Positions 1 through 10,837 of a DNA stretch of 64,000 nucleotides are shown here, in pieces (the first letter of the stretch is position 1; every line of letters begins with the position of its first letter). The stretch is from positions 186,001 through 250,000 of the forward strand of contig JBQTIY010000007.1 of assembly GCA_052387675.1 (NCBI GenBank). Direction: 5' to 3'. Source of the DNA: JBQTIY01 sp052387675 (GTDB lineage: Bacteria > Planctomycetota > B15-G4). A model generated the notes under the pieces. That model searched no databases, was not told where the DNA came from, and worked only from the letters and a program-made list of their open reading frames with translations. The position numbers and the translations under genes are program-made.

Positions 1-798
1 GATCTCCGGCGAGCAGCAGAAGCTGCACGGCTCGGGGCAGCCGAAGCTGCTGAAGTAGGAAAAACCGCGGTGCGGCCGGCCGGCGAGATGGTGCGGCGGC
101 GGCAGGCGATTGCGCACGCGGTTGCCGAACTTGGCCGTGCGCTTCTGCAGGTCGTAGTACTTCTGCAGGTCGATGAGATGGAAGCTGGGTTCAGGCAGTT
201 CGTTGAGGTGCTTGGTGGCGCGATGCGCCGTGTACTGCACCTCGATGGCCTTGCCGGGCGCCGCTGAGCCGCCGCCGCGCGAGCCGCTCTCGCCGCTGGC
301 GCTGCCGGAAGCGCCGGCCACTCCGCCGGCGCGCAGCGCCAGGCCTTCGATCTTCTCCAGCTCGGCGTGGCCGCCGCCGTTGCGCCAAATCTCCAGCACT
401 TCGACGAAGGCAATCTCGCCCTGACCGAGCACAACCACGTCGCAGATGTCGCTCGCCAGGTACAGCTCAGGAATGGCCGAGGGAAACCAGCCGCCCCACA
501 TCATCTTGATGCGCGGGTACTTGGCGCGCACCTTGGCCGCGACGCGCGCGCCGTCCCAAACCTGGTAGCCGAGGATGCAGGAGCTGGCGAAGGCCGTGGC
601 GCCCTCGCAGGCGTCGAGCACCTGCTGCTCGTAGTCCGGCTCGGTCATCGCGTCGATGAGCACGACTTTCCAGCCGGCGGCCTCCGCTGTGGGCGCGATG
701 TGCAGCATCTCGAGCGGCAGCAGATCCGCGCAGGGCAGATCGCCGATCGAGGGATCGACGCGGCTCGGCAGGAAGAGGACGACTTTGGGCTGGTTCAT
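1..798 (-). CDS. B12-binding-domain radical SAM protein (3' end outside window)
   Basis: Starts at ATG 796-798 and runs off the left edge without a stop; 266 codons are visible. The first ~130 residues look like a cobalamin-binding Rossmann domain (opening MNQPKVVLFLPSR, then a stretch on the B12-binding pattern around WGGWFPSAIPELYL). Near the window edge comes a radical SAM cluster motif, CPEPCSFC (Cys-x3-Cys-x2-Cys), which binds a [4Fe-4S] cluster and SAM. Between them lies a Gly/Ser/Ala-rich linker. This order is that of the large BchE/P-methylase-type family; the substrate cannot be told because the C-terminal half is missing. It lies 22 bp downstream of the selenoprotein gene on the same strand, so the two are probably co-transcribed. 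Confidence 0.85.
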   Translation of the reverse strand, partial: MNQPKVVLFLPSRVDPSIGDLPCADLLPLEMLHIAPTAEAAGWKVVLIDAMTEPDYEQQVLDACEGATAFASSCILGYQVWDGARVAAKVRAKYPRIKMMWGGWFPSAIPELYLASDICDVVVLGQGEIAFVEVLEIWRNGGGHAELEKIEGLALRAGGVAGASGSASGESGSRGGGSAAPGKAIEVQYTAHRATKHLNELPEPSFHLIDLQKYYDLQKRTAKFGNRVRNRLPPPHHLAGRPHRGFSYFSSFGCPEPCSFCCSPEI

Positions 799-820
799 CG
801 GGGGTGTATCGCGGGGTGGT

Positions 821-1129
821 TCAGGCGGGCTTGGCGGCAGGTGACGTGGCGGTCGGCGCGGCGGCCGGCGGGGCGCCGTCGGCGGTCAGGACAGGCTGCT
901 GCTTGCCGGTGAAGATCGCACGCACTTCGCCGTCCTTCGGGAAGCGGCCGGCGGCCAGCTTGCTGAAGACCAGCGTGTCGTTCTTCTTCACTTCGAAGCA
1001 GCCTCCATCGGAGGGGATCAGCACCAGGGTCTCGATCTCGCGCTTGTAGGCCTTGATCAGCTCTTCGGTCAGGCTCACGGCCTGAGGTTCGTAGTTTCAC
1101 TTGGCGCAGTAACGGATCTCGACCTTCAT
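821..1129 (-). CDS. SelW/SelT/SelH-family (Rdx) selenoprotein, UGA read as selenocysteine
   Basis: Reading from ATG 1127-1129 gives MKVEIRYCAK, then TGA at 1097-1099, then NYEPQAVSLTEELIKAYK, and continues open to the stop at 821. Residues 8-11 are Cys-Ala-Lys-Sec: the CxxU redox motif at the usual place after the first beta strand of the Rdx thioredoxin-like fold. The total is 102 residues, with an Ala/Pro-rich tail of ~20. A good ribosome site (GAGGAAG) ends just before the ATG. A conventional call would start at the codon ending 1078 and lose the active site. A 6-bp hairpin lies just after the UGA and could be the SECIS. Members of this family are small redox proteins of uncertain partner. 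No selA, selB, selD or selC is in the window, so Sec decoding must be encoded elsewhere. Confidence 0.85.
1069..1085 (-). promoter_or_regulatory. Candidate bacterial SECIS hairpin
   Basis: On the coding (minus) strand, 11 nt after the UGA, TCAGGC and GCCTGA form a perfect 6-bp stem around the loop CGTGA. The loop begins 17 nt after the UGA. Known bacterial SECIS elements have a short stem with a G-containing apical loop roughly 16-37 nt after UGA, so the position and loop fit. The fold is read by eye only. Confidence 0.55.
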
Positions 1130-1272
1130 GCTTCCTCGGGGGATTCACGGGAAAACGAGGGGCCCAGGATAGGTGCAAAGTGCCCGAGGCGCCAGGGTGC
1201 CGCCTACGACACAGCGCCCTATCGGCCACAGAGGTCAGGGAAGTTCACCACCTCTTTGCGCCTCAGCGTGCC

Positions 1273-1572
1273 TCAGCGCCGCGTAGGCCGGCGAGCCGCC
1301 TTACGCCGTCGGTTTGCGGGCACTTCCGAACGGCCTGCAGCCACAAGCTCATGGAGCGTCTCGGGTGCGATGTCCGCCCCGTTTGGCCACACGACCGTCC
1401 CCGCAACTCGGTCCACCCTCGCTAGCCGGAAGAACTCGGGACTCGCCAACGGTCGGAAGATGGGACCTCGGAGCAACGGTCCCAGGTCGACGAGGCCACT
1501 CAACCCGTCGGTGAACCACAGCCGGAGTTGCTGCGATCCACAGACCTGAAGCTTCTTCACGCGGGCGATCAT
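1273..1572 (-). CDS. DUF2442 family protein
   Basis: A 99-residue protein. The first ~75 residues fit the DUF2442 pattern: an opening V(K)KLQV, then LRLWFTDGLSGLVDLGPLL, a GPIFRPLASPEFF segment and a GTVVWPNGADIAPETLHEL close. The tail is Arg-rich. DUF2442 proteins are small, of unknown biochemistry, and are very often the second gene after a DUF4160 gene. The pair behaves in genomes like a toxin-antitoxin-type module, though that role is an inference. The start ATG (1570-1572) follows the DUF4160 stop by 12 bp, so one transcript is likely. Confidence 0.8.
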   Translation of the reverse strand: MIARVKKLQVCGSQQLRLWFTDGLSGLVDLGPLLRGPIFRPLASPEFFRLARVDRVAGTVVWPNGADIAPETLHELVAAGRSEVPANRRRKAARRPTRR

Positions 1573-1584
1573 GCGACCTCCATT

Positions 1585-1845
1585 CTAAGGCAGCGGCGCG
1601 ATCCGCCGCACGGGCAACCCGGACCTAGCGCGCTGCCAGTTCGCCAGGAGTTCCGCGCGATGGCGGCGGGCCCACTGGCGAACCAGGACAACGTCTCGCC
1701 CTCGCAACCGCCCCGCCACCACCTCACCTGACCTGATCTCGACGGCTGCCTGCTCTCGACCGTGGATCGCATGGAAGTGCGGTGGTCCATGATCCTGGTA
1801 GTACAGGTATATGAGAATTCCGTGGAAGGCCGAGATTCGCGGCAT
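1585..1845 (-). CDS. DUF4160 family protein
   Basis: An 86-residue protein starting at ATG 1843-1845, preceded by a GGGAG-type ribosome site. It carries the DUF4160 signature: MPRISAFHGILIYLYYQDH, then PPHFHAIHG, and later a WARRHRAELLANW helix near the end. It is first in a two-gene unit with the DUF2442 gene 12 bp downstream. Such pairs are widespread, mobile and found mostly in accessory regions. Regulation is not visible. The 116 bp separating its start from the stop of the mutase-like gene (which ends at 1962) shows no other gene. Confidence 0.85.
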   Translation of the reverse strand: MPRISAFHGILIYLYYQDHGPPHFHAIHGREQAAVEIRSGEVVAGRLRGRDVVLVRQWARRHRAELLANWQRARSGLPVRRIAPLP

Positions 1846-1961
1846 CGGCGAGGGCTCCCTGCGGAGCCGACGGATGTTGACGCTTGGCGTTACACCCCCC
1901 CACTCGAGACTGCCGCTAGCCCATCCTCGAGGGGGATGACGAGGCCGACGGACCATACAAC

Positions 1962-3413
1962 TCAGCGAACCCGGCGCGGCACCAGGCGCTCCTCGATCTC
2001 GCGAGCGGCCTCGCCCTCCTCGGCGTACTCCTGCTCGGTGTTCACCGCCCAGGGGTCGAAGTGCGTGCCTTCGAGCGCGTTGCGCACGTTGAGCGTGGCG
2101 CTCATCATCGCGTGATCCTGGCTGTTGTAGTTGTGCAGGCCCTTGCGCCCGGCGGGATAGGCGTTGCGCAGCGCGCCGGCGATCCAGGCCTTGAGCGTTT
2201 CGCGGTGGGCGCGGTAGTCGCCGTCGTAGACCGGATAGGCATCGAGCAGGCGGTGCACGCGGCCGGGCCGCGGCGCGGGATCCGGCGAGAGCCCGATGGC
2301 ATGCAGCTCGCGCGAGGCGAGCGCCACGACTTCGTCGTCCGGCAGGCTCCAGGGCGGCGTGCCGCGCGTGCAGAAGTACTCCATGCCGAGCACGGTGCGG
2401 TCGCCCGGCGAGAGCCCGGGCGCCCAGTTGGCGTAGTTCGTGATGCGCGCCACGCCCGCGCCGGGATCGTGCACGTAGATCCACTGATCGGGAAAGAGGC
2501 CGGCCTTGGGCACGCTGAGGGCCACGGTCATGAAGTCGCGGTGTCGCAGTCCGCGCCCGGCCGCCAGGATCTCCGGCGGCGGCGCCGGATCGAGCGCCTC
2601 GACGAAGTCCTTGAGCGTCAGCGTCAGGTGGAAGTGGCTGCCAGTGTGCCGTGCGCCGTCTGCGGTAAGGGCCTCGACGAGCGCACCGCCCGCGTGGCGC
2701 AGCTTGACGACGCGCGCCCCCAGCCGCACCTCGCCGCCGCGCGCGCGGACCTCGTCGCGCACCGTCTCCCACACCTGGCCGGCGCCCAGCGGCGGGTAAT
2801 CGAAGCGCTCCACCAGCGACTTCACTTCGCGCCGCAGGCCCGGCAGAGCGTTGCGCACGAGCTCGAGCAACGAGAGTCCGCGAATGCGCTGCGCGGCCCA
2901 GTCCTTGTGGATCTCCGCGCAGGGCACGCCCCAGACCTTTTCCGTGTAGGTGCGAAAAAAGGCCTCGTAGAGCGTGCGACCGAAGCGGTTCACCGCCCAG
3001 TCCTCGAAGGAGACTTCGGGCGCGCGCGGCCGCAGCCGGGAGCCGACGAAACTCGCGCCGGCCCGCAGGGCACGCAGGGCGCCGAAGTTGCGCAGCGTTT
3101 CGCCGATCTTCAGCGGATAGGGATAGAAGCGTCGCTCGTAGTAGATGCGCGTCAGGCGCTCCACGGTCACGTAGCCGCTGGGGAGCATCTCGGCCCACAT
3201 GCGCTGGACCGCGGGGCTCTTGGTGTAGAAGCGGTGCGGACCGATGTCGTAGCGCAGCTCGTCCCAGCGATGCGTGCGCGCCAGACCGCCCACGTGCTCA
3301 TCCTCGGCTTCGAGCAGGAGCACCGGCTGCCCCGCGCGCACCAGATGCCAGGCCGCGGTGAGACCCGCGGGCCCGGCGCCGATCACGACATGTTTCTCAG
3401 CGGGCGCGCTCAT
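1962..3413 (-). CDS. FAD-dependent UDP-galactopyranose-mutase-like oxidoreductase
   Basis: A 483-residue flavoprotein. It opens with a dinucleotide-binding motif (VVIGAGPAGLTAAW) and the second FAD contact EAEDEHVGGLART. It has the mutase-type stretch YDIGPHRFYTKSP followed by an aromatic YYERRFYPYPL segment. The C-terminal part contains the conserved NYNSQDHAM region of this protein group. The family includes UDP-galactopyranose mutases and related amine-oxidase-fold enzymes of surface-glycan synthesis; the precise substrate is not certain. The start ATG overlaps the stop of the deacetylase gene (ATGA at 3410-3413), so translation is likely coupled. Confidence 0.8.
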   Translation of the reverse strand: MSAPAEKHVVIGAGPAGLTAAWHLVRAGQPVLLLEAEDEHVGGLARTHRWDELRYDIGPHRFYTKSPAVQRMWAEMLPSGYVTVERLTRIYYERRFYPYPLKIGETLRNFGALRALRAGASFVGSRLRPRAPEVSFEDWAVNRFGRTLYEAFFRTYTEKVWGVPCAEIHKDWAAQRIRGLSLLELVRNALPGLRREVKSLVERFDYPPLGAGQVWETVRDEVRARGGEVRLGARVVKLRHAGGALVEALTADGARHTGSHFHLTLTLKDFVEALDPAPPPEILAAGRGLRHRDFMTVALSVPKAGLFPDQWIYVHDPGAGVARITNYANWAPGLSPGDRTVLGMEYFCTRGTPPWSLPDDEVVALASRELHAIGLSPDPAPRPGRVHRLLDAYPVYDGDYRAHRETLKAWIAGALRNAYPAGRKGLHNYNSQDHAMMSATLNVRNALEGTHFDPWAVNTEQEYAEEGEAAREIEERLVPRRVR

Positions 3414-4183
3414 GCACAGCTCGCGGCGAGCTGCCGGCCGGTGACGAAGTTCTGGCCGGCCTCGCGCGCCCGCAGCAGCGTCTGCTCCAGGATGCGTCGC
3501 GCACGCGCGCCGCAGCCGATGGCGTGGGCGCGCGCCAGCGGCGCGGGCAGCGAGGCCAGGCCGCGTCGCGACGGCACGAGTTCGTGCAGATGCAGTGAGA
3601 AATGCACGGGCCGCCGCGGCAAGAGCCGCTGGCCAAAGGGCGCCAGCAGGCGCAGCCAGGTGAGGTTGGCCGGCAAGCAGAGCAGGCGCAGCGCGTCGAT
3701 GCTCAGGCGCGCCACATCCTGCCGGCCGGCGGCGCACTGCGGCGCTTGCGGACGGTTGTGCGTCGAGGGCCCGAGTCGCCCGTTGCTGGCGTCGTAGCGA
3801 TAGCCGGCGCGAGCCAGCCGGCTGTGCAGGCCGGACGGCACATCGAGGAAGGGCGCTCGAAAACCGTCGACGGCATAGCCCACCGCGCACAGCCGCGCGC
3901 GCGACTCACGCAGTTCTCGCTCCTGCTCTTCGGGCGGCAGCGTCGAGAGGCGTCGGTGCGTCAGCCCGTGCGCACCGACTTCGTGCACACCGCCCGCCGG
4001 CACTTGCCGCGCGAAGGACTCCGCCAGCTCGCCGACGACAAAGAAGGTGGCGCAGACTTGCTGGCGCTCGAGCAGGTCGAGCAGCCACGGCAGGCCCGAC
4101 TCCAGACCTATGCAGCGCGCCCCCGCTGAGGCGACCGCGCCCCAGTCCGGCTCGACGTCCACGCTGAGCATGAGCGCGCTCAT
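3410..4183 (-). CDS. Polysaccharide deacetylase family protein
   Basis: A 257-residue NodB-fold protein. The start at ATG 4181-4183 is chosen because it overlaps the previous stop as ATGA. The metal site reads DVEPDW near the start (Asp and first acidic motif), GAHGLTHRRLS (the HxxxH pair) and FRAPF (the Arg-x-Pro motif). It most resembles the cytosolic or unlocalised deacetylases found in glycan clusters (PuuE/PgaB-like NodB domains). No signal peptide is seen. It sits between the YfhO-like membrane protein and the mutase-like flavoprotein with start/stop overlaps at both ends, which argues for a shared role in glycan or glycolipid processing. Confidence 0.82.
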   Translation of the reverse strand: MSALMLSVDVEPDWGAVASAGARCIGLESGLPWLLDLLERQQVCATFFVVGELAESFARQVPAGGVHEVGAHGLTHRRLSTLPPEEQERELRESRARLCAVGYAVDGFRAPFLDVPSGLHSRLARAGYRYDASNGRLGPSTHNRPQAPQCAAGRQDVARLSIDALRLLCLPANLTWLRLLAPFGQRLLPRRPVHFSLHLHELVPSRRGLASLPAPLARAHAIGCGARARRILEQTLLRAREAGQNFVTGRQLAASCA

Positions 4184-6734
4184 GGCGCAGAGGGTACGCG
4201 GATCGGCTGGGAGCGGGGGCGCAGAGTGAGCAGGCCGGCGGCCGCGAGCAAGAGTCCGCCTGCCCAGGCAGCCAGAGCCGCAGCCGAAGCGCCCGGAATC
4301 GCATAGCGCCACTCCACAGCATGCGGGCCCGCTGCAACGAAGACGCCCAGGAGCGCATGGTTGGCAATGATCGGCTCGGCGGGCTCGCCATCGATCCAGA
4401 CAGACCAGCCTGGATCCCAGGCTTCTGCCACGACGAGCACGCCGGGGAACTGCGCATCGAAGCGAACGTGAATTGTTTCGGGCCCGGGGCGCAGCACGGA
4501 AGCCGCGCTCCAGTCGCCACGCTCGGGCAGCGCGAAGGGCACAGGCTGCTCTACCAGTACCGTTTCTCGCAGCGGCGAGTCACGCCGCGCGAGCCACTCC
4601 ACGCGGGCCTTCGGTTCAGTCAGCACGCGGACGCCGCCGACGACGAAGGCAAAGGGCCAAGCATCGGGGCGAGAGAGCAGTCCCAGGCCTTCCTCTGGGA
4701 TCTCGAGCAGAACCGGCAGACCGCTTTCCGCCGCGAGCGCGGGCGAGGCGTGCGCCACAACTGTCACGCCGAGCAGATCGAGCAGCGGATGCGTGAGGCT
4801 GCTGGGCTGGAGAAAGCCGCGCCCCACGCGCGGATCTTGGGGATCGAAGAGCGGTCCCTCGATGCAAGCCAGCAGATCCGCGGTGCGCGCGGGCACCATG
4901 GCCGTCACGCCGTGCAGCATGCGCAGGCCTGCCGCCGAGGCCAGTGTGGGCGTCAGCAGATTCGGCTCTGCGCCGAACACGGCCACGCGGCCATGCGGCG
5001 CCGCGCCCTCGGCGCGCAGTGCGCCATCAGCGGGCGCTTCACTCGGGGCATGCGTTGAACTGGCGGCGTGCTCGAGCAGCGCAGAGATCGTGCGCGTTGG
5101 CCGCAGGAATGGCTCGTGCGGCACTGTGGGATTGAAGTGGCGCGCTTGACCAACGAGATCGCCGGCGAGCACGAGGGCGGGCAACCAAGCGAAGGCGGCC
5201 GCCGTCCTGGCCGAGGCAGTGCGGCGGCGCAGCATGGCCAGGGCTCCTGCAGCGGCCGCGAGGAGCAGCACCTGTCGCGGCAGATCTTCCGCCAGCGCAG
5301 CGGCAAAGGCCTGCGCCTGCGCGTCCTCCAGTGAGCGCGCCGCGAGGGGCGCGAGCAAGAGCGCCAGCAGCACGCTCGCCGTCGTGAAGAGTGGCCAGCG
5401 CACGCGCCGCTCGGCCACGGCCTGCGCCCCCAGTGCGGCCGCAAAGGGCACGACGCAACACCAGACGCAAAGCAGCCGCTTGGAGTTCGAGAAGGCCAGG
5501 CGCTCCAGGCCCGGCACGGCAGTGAGCAGGCGGGCCGCGAACACGGCGCCGGCCAGCGCCAGCAGCGCCACGAGCGCCAGCCGACGCGCATCGCGCCCGG
5601 ACTTTCCGCCGAGCGCCGCGGGCAGGAGCATGAGCACGAGCAGTCCCACATAGCAGGCCACTTCGGCGACATTGCCTTGGAGCTGGCCCGCCAGCCAGCG
5701 CCGCTGCGGCAGCCACTCCTCCATCGTGGCGGCTGGCGGCTGCTCGCTGCCGAAAGCCACCGGATCGCCGAAGGCATCGGGCAGGATCAGCCCCGCGAGC
5801 GCGGGCACGGGCACATGGCTGGCCGCGAGCGCCGCGCGGCTCTCGGGCCGCGCGCGGAGCGAGTCGCTCTCAAGCAGGAAGGATCCCAGCAGTGCCGGCA
5901 GCGCGAGCGCCAGGCCGGCCAAGCCCGCGCAGCCGAGGGTTGCGAGTGTGCGCGTGCGCCGCACCTGGCCATCGAGCAGTCCGAGCAGCACGGCCGCTCC
6001 GCTGAGCAGCAGCGCCGCCTGCGGGAAGCCCGAGAGCAAGCCGAGCGCGGTGCCCAGTCCAAACTCGAAGCCGGCGCGCACCGTCTGCCCGGAACGCAGC
6101 CAGGCCAGCGCGGCGAGTTGCAGCGGAAACCAAGTGGAGGCCCAGCTCATCGGCGCGCAGTGCCAGCGCGCGGTCATCCAGGAGTTGAAGGCAAAGCCCA
6201 CGGCTGCAAGCGCCGCGAAGGCCGGCGCGGCGCCGAAGAGCCGCGCCGCGCGATAGGCCAGCCAGAGCGCGGCGGCCACATGACCCGCCAGCAGGAGGTC
6301 CAGCGCCTGCTGCGGCTCGAAGGGCGCGGCCAGCCAAGCGATATGCGAAGGCCTGGGCGAGTGCTGATTCGCCGCGAAGGGAAATCCGAGCAGTTGCGCA
6401 TCGTCCCAGGCGCCACTGCCGCCGCTCGCGACGAGCGCCTGCGAGCGGATCAAGCCGGGCAGCACGATACCGACCAGGTCGGGTGTGGCCAGATTCACGT
6501 CCGGCAGCAACTCGCCGGGCGCCGCGGCCCGCGCCCACGGCCGGGCGCCGGCGCGTGGGTCGTCGAGCGGAAAGGGCAGCGTGCTGCCCCCGAGGAAGAG
6601 CGCCTCGCAGAAGAGCAGCGCGACCGCGAGCAGCGAGACGGCGAGGGCCACGCGGCTCTCAGAGCCCGTGAAGGGGCGGGCAGACGCGGCCCGAGCAGGC
6701 GCAGACCGAGCCGGCTGGGTCGCGGCTGCGACCA

Positions 6735-6735
<1 letters not shown>
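4180..6735 (-). CDS. YfhO-like polytopic membrane protein
   Basis: An 851-residue protein with a GTG start (6733-6735) that shares one base with the ligA stop. Residues ~28-520 hold about a dozen hydrophobic segments, with an early extracytoplasmic loop containing LPDVNLATPDL. A soluble C-terminal domain of ~250 residues follows and ends with the YfhO-type GW motif (AEAWDPGWSVWIDGEPAE, then HAVEWRYAIPG) before two last membrane helices. YfhO proteins belong to the GT-C-like superfamily and have been linked to lipid-carrier glycosylation of wall polymers in Firmicutes. Here the neighbours (deacetylase, mutase-like enzyme) fit a glycan role, but the substrate is unknown. Confidence 0.78.
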
Positions 6736-8885
<2,150 letters not shown>

Positions 8886-8924
8886 CCGACCCGGCGCGGC
8901 GGACACGCCGACCCAACGGCCTGC

Positions 8925-10043
8925 TCAGGCGATGAGCATGGCGTCGCCATAGCTGAACACGCGGTAGCCCGAGTCGAGCGCATGGCGATAGGCCGCGCGG
9001 ATGCGCTTCAGGCCCGCAAAGGCCGAGACGAGGACCAGCAGCGTGCTGCGCGGCTGGTGGAAGTTCGTGAGCAGGGCCTCCACAGCCCGGAAGGGTGCGC
9101 CCGGCTTGAGGAAGAGGCTCGTCTCGGCGGGGCCGGCGCGAAGTTCGCGGCCATCGGCGGAGACTGCCGATTCCAGTGCGCGCACGACCGTCGTGCCGAC
9201 CGCCACCAGCCGCGGCCCGCCGGCCGCGCCCGTCTGCTCGCGCCGCAGTCGCGCGTACTGCTCGGCCAGTAGGACGGGTATTTCGTAGCGCTCGGTGTGC
9301 ATGAGGTGCTCGGCCAGCGTCTCGCCGCGCAGCGGCCGAAAGGTGCCCTCGCCGACATCGAGGCGCAGGCGCCCCAGCAGCACGCCGCGCCTTTGCAGCG
9401 CGGCCAGCAGTTCGGCCGTGAAGTGCAGCCCCGCTGTCGGTGCCGCCGCGGCCGTGGGCTGGGGCCGGGAGCCGCTCACGCTCGCGGAGCTTGCGCAGCC
9501 TTCCGAAAACACGGTCTGGTAGCGCTCGCGATCCAGTGCATCGCGCGCATCCTGCTCGGCCGCGCGCTCGATGTAAGGCGGCAGCGGCATGCGGCCCGCC
9601 TCGGCCATGAGCGCGCCGATCTCGCGGCCCTGCTCGACGACAATCTCGAAGCGCCCTTCGCCTGCCGCGCTTTCGATGCGCCAGCGGTCCTCGCCCACAC
9701 GCAGGCTTTCGCCGGGCAGTGGCGTGCCTCGAGTTCCCAGGAGCACGCTGGCTCGACGACCGTCGCCGTGCACCTGGAGCACCAACACCGAGACGCGCCC
9801 GCCGGTCCCCTCGCGCCGCGCGGTGAGCCGCGCCGGCATGACGCGCGCCTCGTTGACCACCAAAAGGTCGCCCGGACGCAACAGCGCAGGCAACTGGGCC
9901 ATGAAGCTGTCGGCGAGCGGCTCCGGCGCTGCCGCGGCGCGAGCCACCAGCAGCAGCCGCGCCTCGTCGCGGCGCGCGGCCGGCACTTGCGCGATCGCTT
10001 GCAGCGGCACTTCGTAGTCGTAGTCGGCGGCGCGCTCGGACAT
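8925..10043 (-). CDS. queA: tRNA preQ1(34) S-adenosylmethionine ribosyltransferase-isomerase QueA
   Basis: A 372-residue protein with the family opening YDYEVPLQAIAQVPA, the GDLLVVNEARVMPARL region, the APTAGLHFTAELL motif, GEGTFRPL and the C-terminal FSYGDAMLI. It transfers and isomerises the ribose of SAM onto preQ1-tRNA to give epoxyqueuosine, a step in queuosine synthesis. Between RYQTVF and APTAGLHFT there is an insert of about 12-15 residues rich in Ser, Ala and Pro compared with typical members. No other queuosine gene is in the window. The start ATG at 10041-10043 lacks a ribosome site; a TAGGAT box lies 10 bp upstream. Confidence 0.96.
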   Translation of the reverse strand: MSERAADYDYEVPLQAIAQVPAARRDEARLLLVARAAAAPEPLADSFMAQLPALLRPGDLLVVNEARVMPARLTARREGTGGRVSVLVLQVHGDGRRASVLLGTRGTPLPGESLRVGEDRWRIESAAGEGRFEIVVEQGREIGALMAEAGRMPLPPYIERAAEQDARDALDRERYQTVFSEGCASSASVSGSRPQPTAAAAPTAGLHFTAELLAALQRRGVLLGRLRLDVGEGTFRPLRGETLAEHLMHTERYEIPVLLAEQYARLRREQTGAAGGPRLVAVGTTVVRALESAVSADGRELRAGPAETSLFLKPGAPFRAVEALLTNFHQPRSTLLVLVSAFAGLKRIRAAYRHALDSGYRVFSYGDAMLIA

Positions 10044-10053
10044 GGTCGCGCAG

Positions 10054-10059
10054 ATCCTA
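10054..10059 (-). promoter_or_regulatory. Candidate -10 box (TAGGAT) upstream of queA
   Basis: TAGGAT on the minus strand ends 10 bp before the queA ATG, which would give a leader of only a few bases. No convincing -35 element was seen. Confidence 0.3.
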
Positions 10060-10063
10060 ACGG

Positions 10064-10774
10064 TCAGCCGGTCAGCTCCAGCAGCCGGTCGGCCTCCGCG
10101 TTGGCGCGCTCCGCCAAGCCCTCCCGCTCCAGTCGCGCGATGTAGGCCAGCGAGAGATCGAGGCCGAGCGGGTCGAGTTCGACAGCGAGCGCCAGCAGAT
10201 CAAGCGACGGCGTCGGCCGGAAACGACGACCGCCGAGTCGTCGCACCACGGCGCGCCACGGCGGCCGGCGCAGTTCGTGTGCGCCCACGAGGAGCAGCAG
10301 TCGTCGCAGGTCGCGGCGCCGCAATGCGGTCATGCGCGGCGGCCGCTCCTGACCGACGGCGAGCAAGTCTCGCGCCAGCCGCGCGGCCAACTCACGCACT
10401 AATGCCCGCTCCGAACGTTGCTGCAGCGCCTCGGCCGAGATCTCGCCGGTTGGCAGCAACTCGCCTTGCTCGCCGGGCGCGCCCAAGCCGCCTAGCCCGC
10501 GTGGCGCGTCGAGCGGAGATGAGCCTTCGCAAGCTCGCTGGGCGTCGCGCCCGCATTGGGCTTGGCGATGGCGCCGCCGCGCCAAGGAGGTCTCCAGCCA
10601 GTGGCAGACCGTGGCCACGGCATCAGCGCTCTCCCGGCAAGCGGCGCACTGCCGAGCATGCAGCGCGAGTTGCCCGATGGGTGTCGCCGACTCGGCGCCG
10701 ATCGCCAGCCGGCACATCTCGTGCCGCGCCTGCTCGCAAAATCCGACCGAACCGCCCTGCGCCTCGAACTGCAT
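10064..10774 (-). CDS. Hypothetical protein with N-terminal anti-sigma-type zinc finger
   Basis: A 236-residue protein of unknown function. Residues ~13-50 contain Cys-x7-Cys and then HARQCAACRES, an H-x3-C-x2-C pattern like the zf-HC2 (ZAS) zinc fingers of anti-sigma factors. No transmembrane helix follows, so it would be cytosolic. The middle is Arg/Ala-rich and polar. The C-terminal ~50 residues are hydrophobic-helical (LDLLALAVELDPLGLDLSLAYIARLE). No sigma-factor gene is adjacent, which weakens an anti-sigma interpretation. It is 20 bp upstream of queA on the same strand. The start at 10772-10774 is the first ATG and could be later. Confidence 0.6.
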   Translation of the reverse strand: MQFEAQGGSVGFCEQARHEMCRLAIGAESATPIGQLALHARQCAACRESADAVATVCHWLETSLARRRHRQAQCGRDAQRACEGSSPLDAPRGLGGLGAPGEQGELLPTGEISAEALQQRSERALVRELAARLARDLLAVGQERPPRMTALRRRDLRRLLLLVGAHELRRPPWRAVVRRLGGRRFRPTPSLDLLALAVELDPLGLDLSLAYIARLEREGLAERANAEADRLLELTG

Positions 10775-10837
10775 GGCGGCACTGATTCCGCCACCCAGGG
10801 CAAGTCACCGACTATTTCGGCAGGGTCGTGAGGTCGG

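Noticed and set aside
821..1078. 85-residue protein starting after the UGA
   Set aside because: It lacks the first strand and the redox motif of the Rdx family; reading UGA as Sec restores both.
2061..3797. 578-codon plus-strand open frame
   Set aside because: Antisense to the mutase-like flavoprotein and deacetylase, both of which carry clear family motifs.
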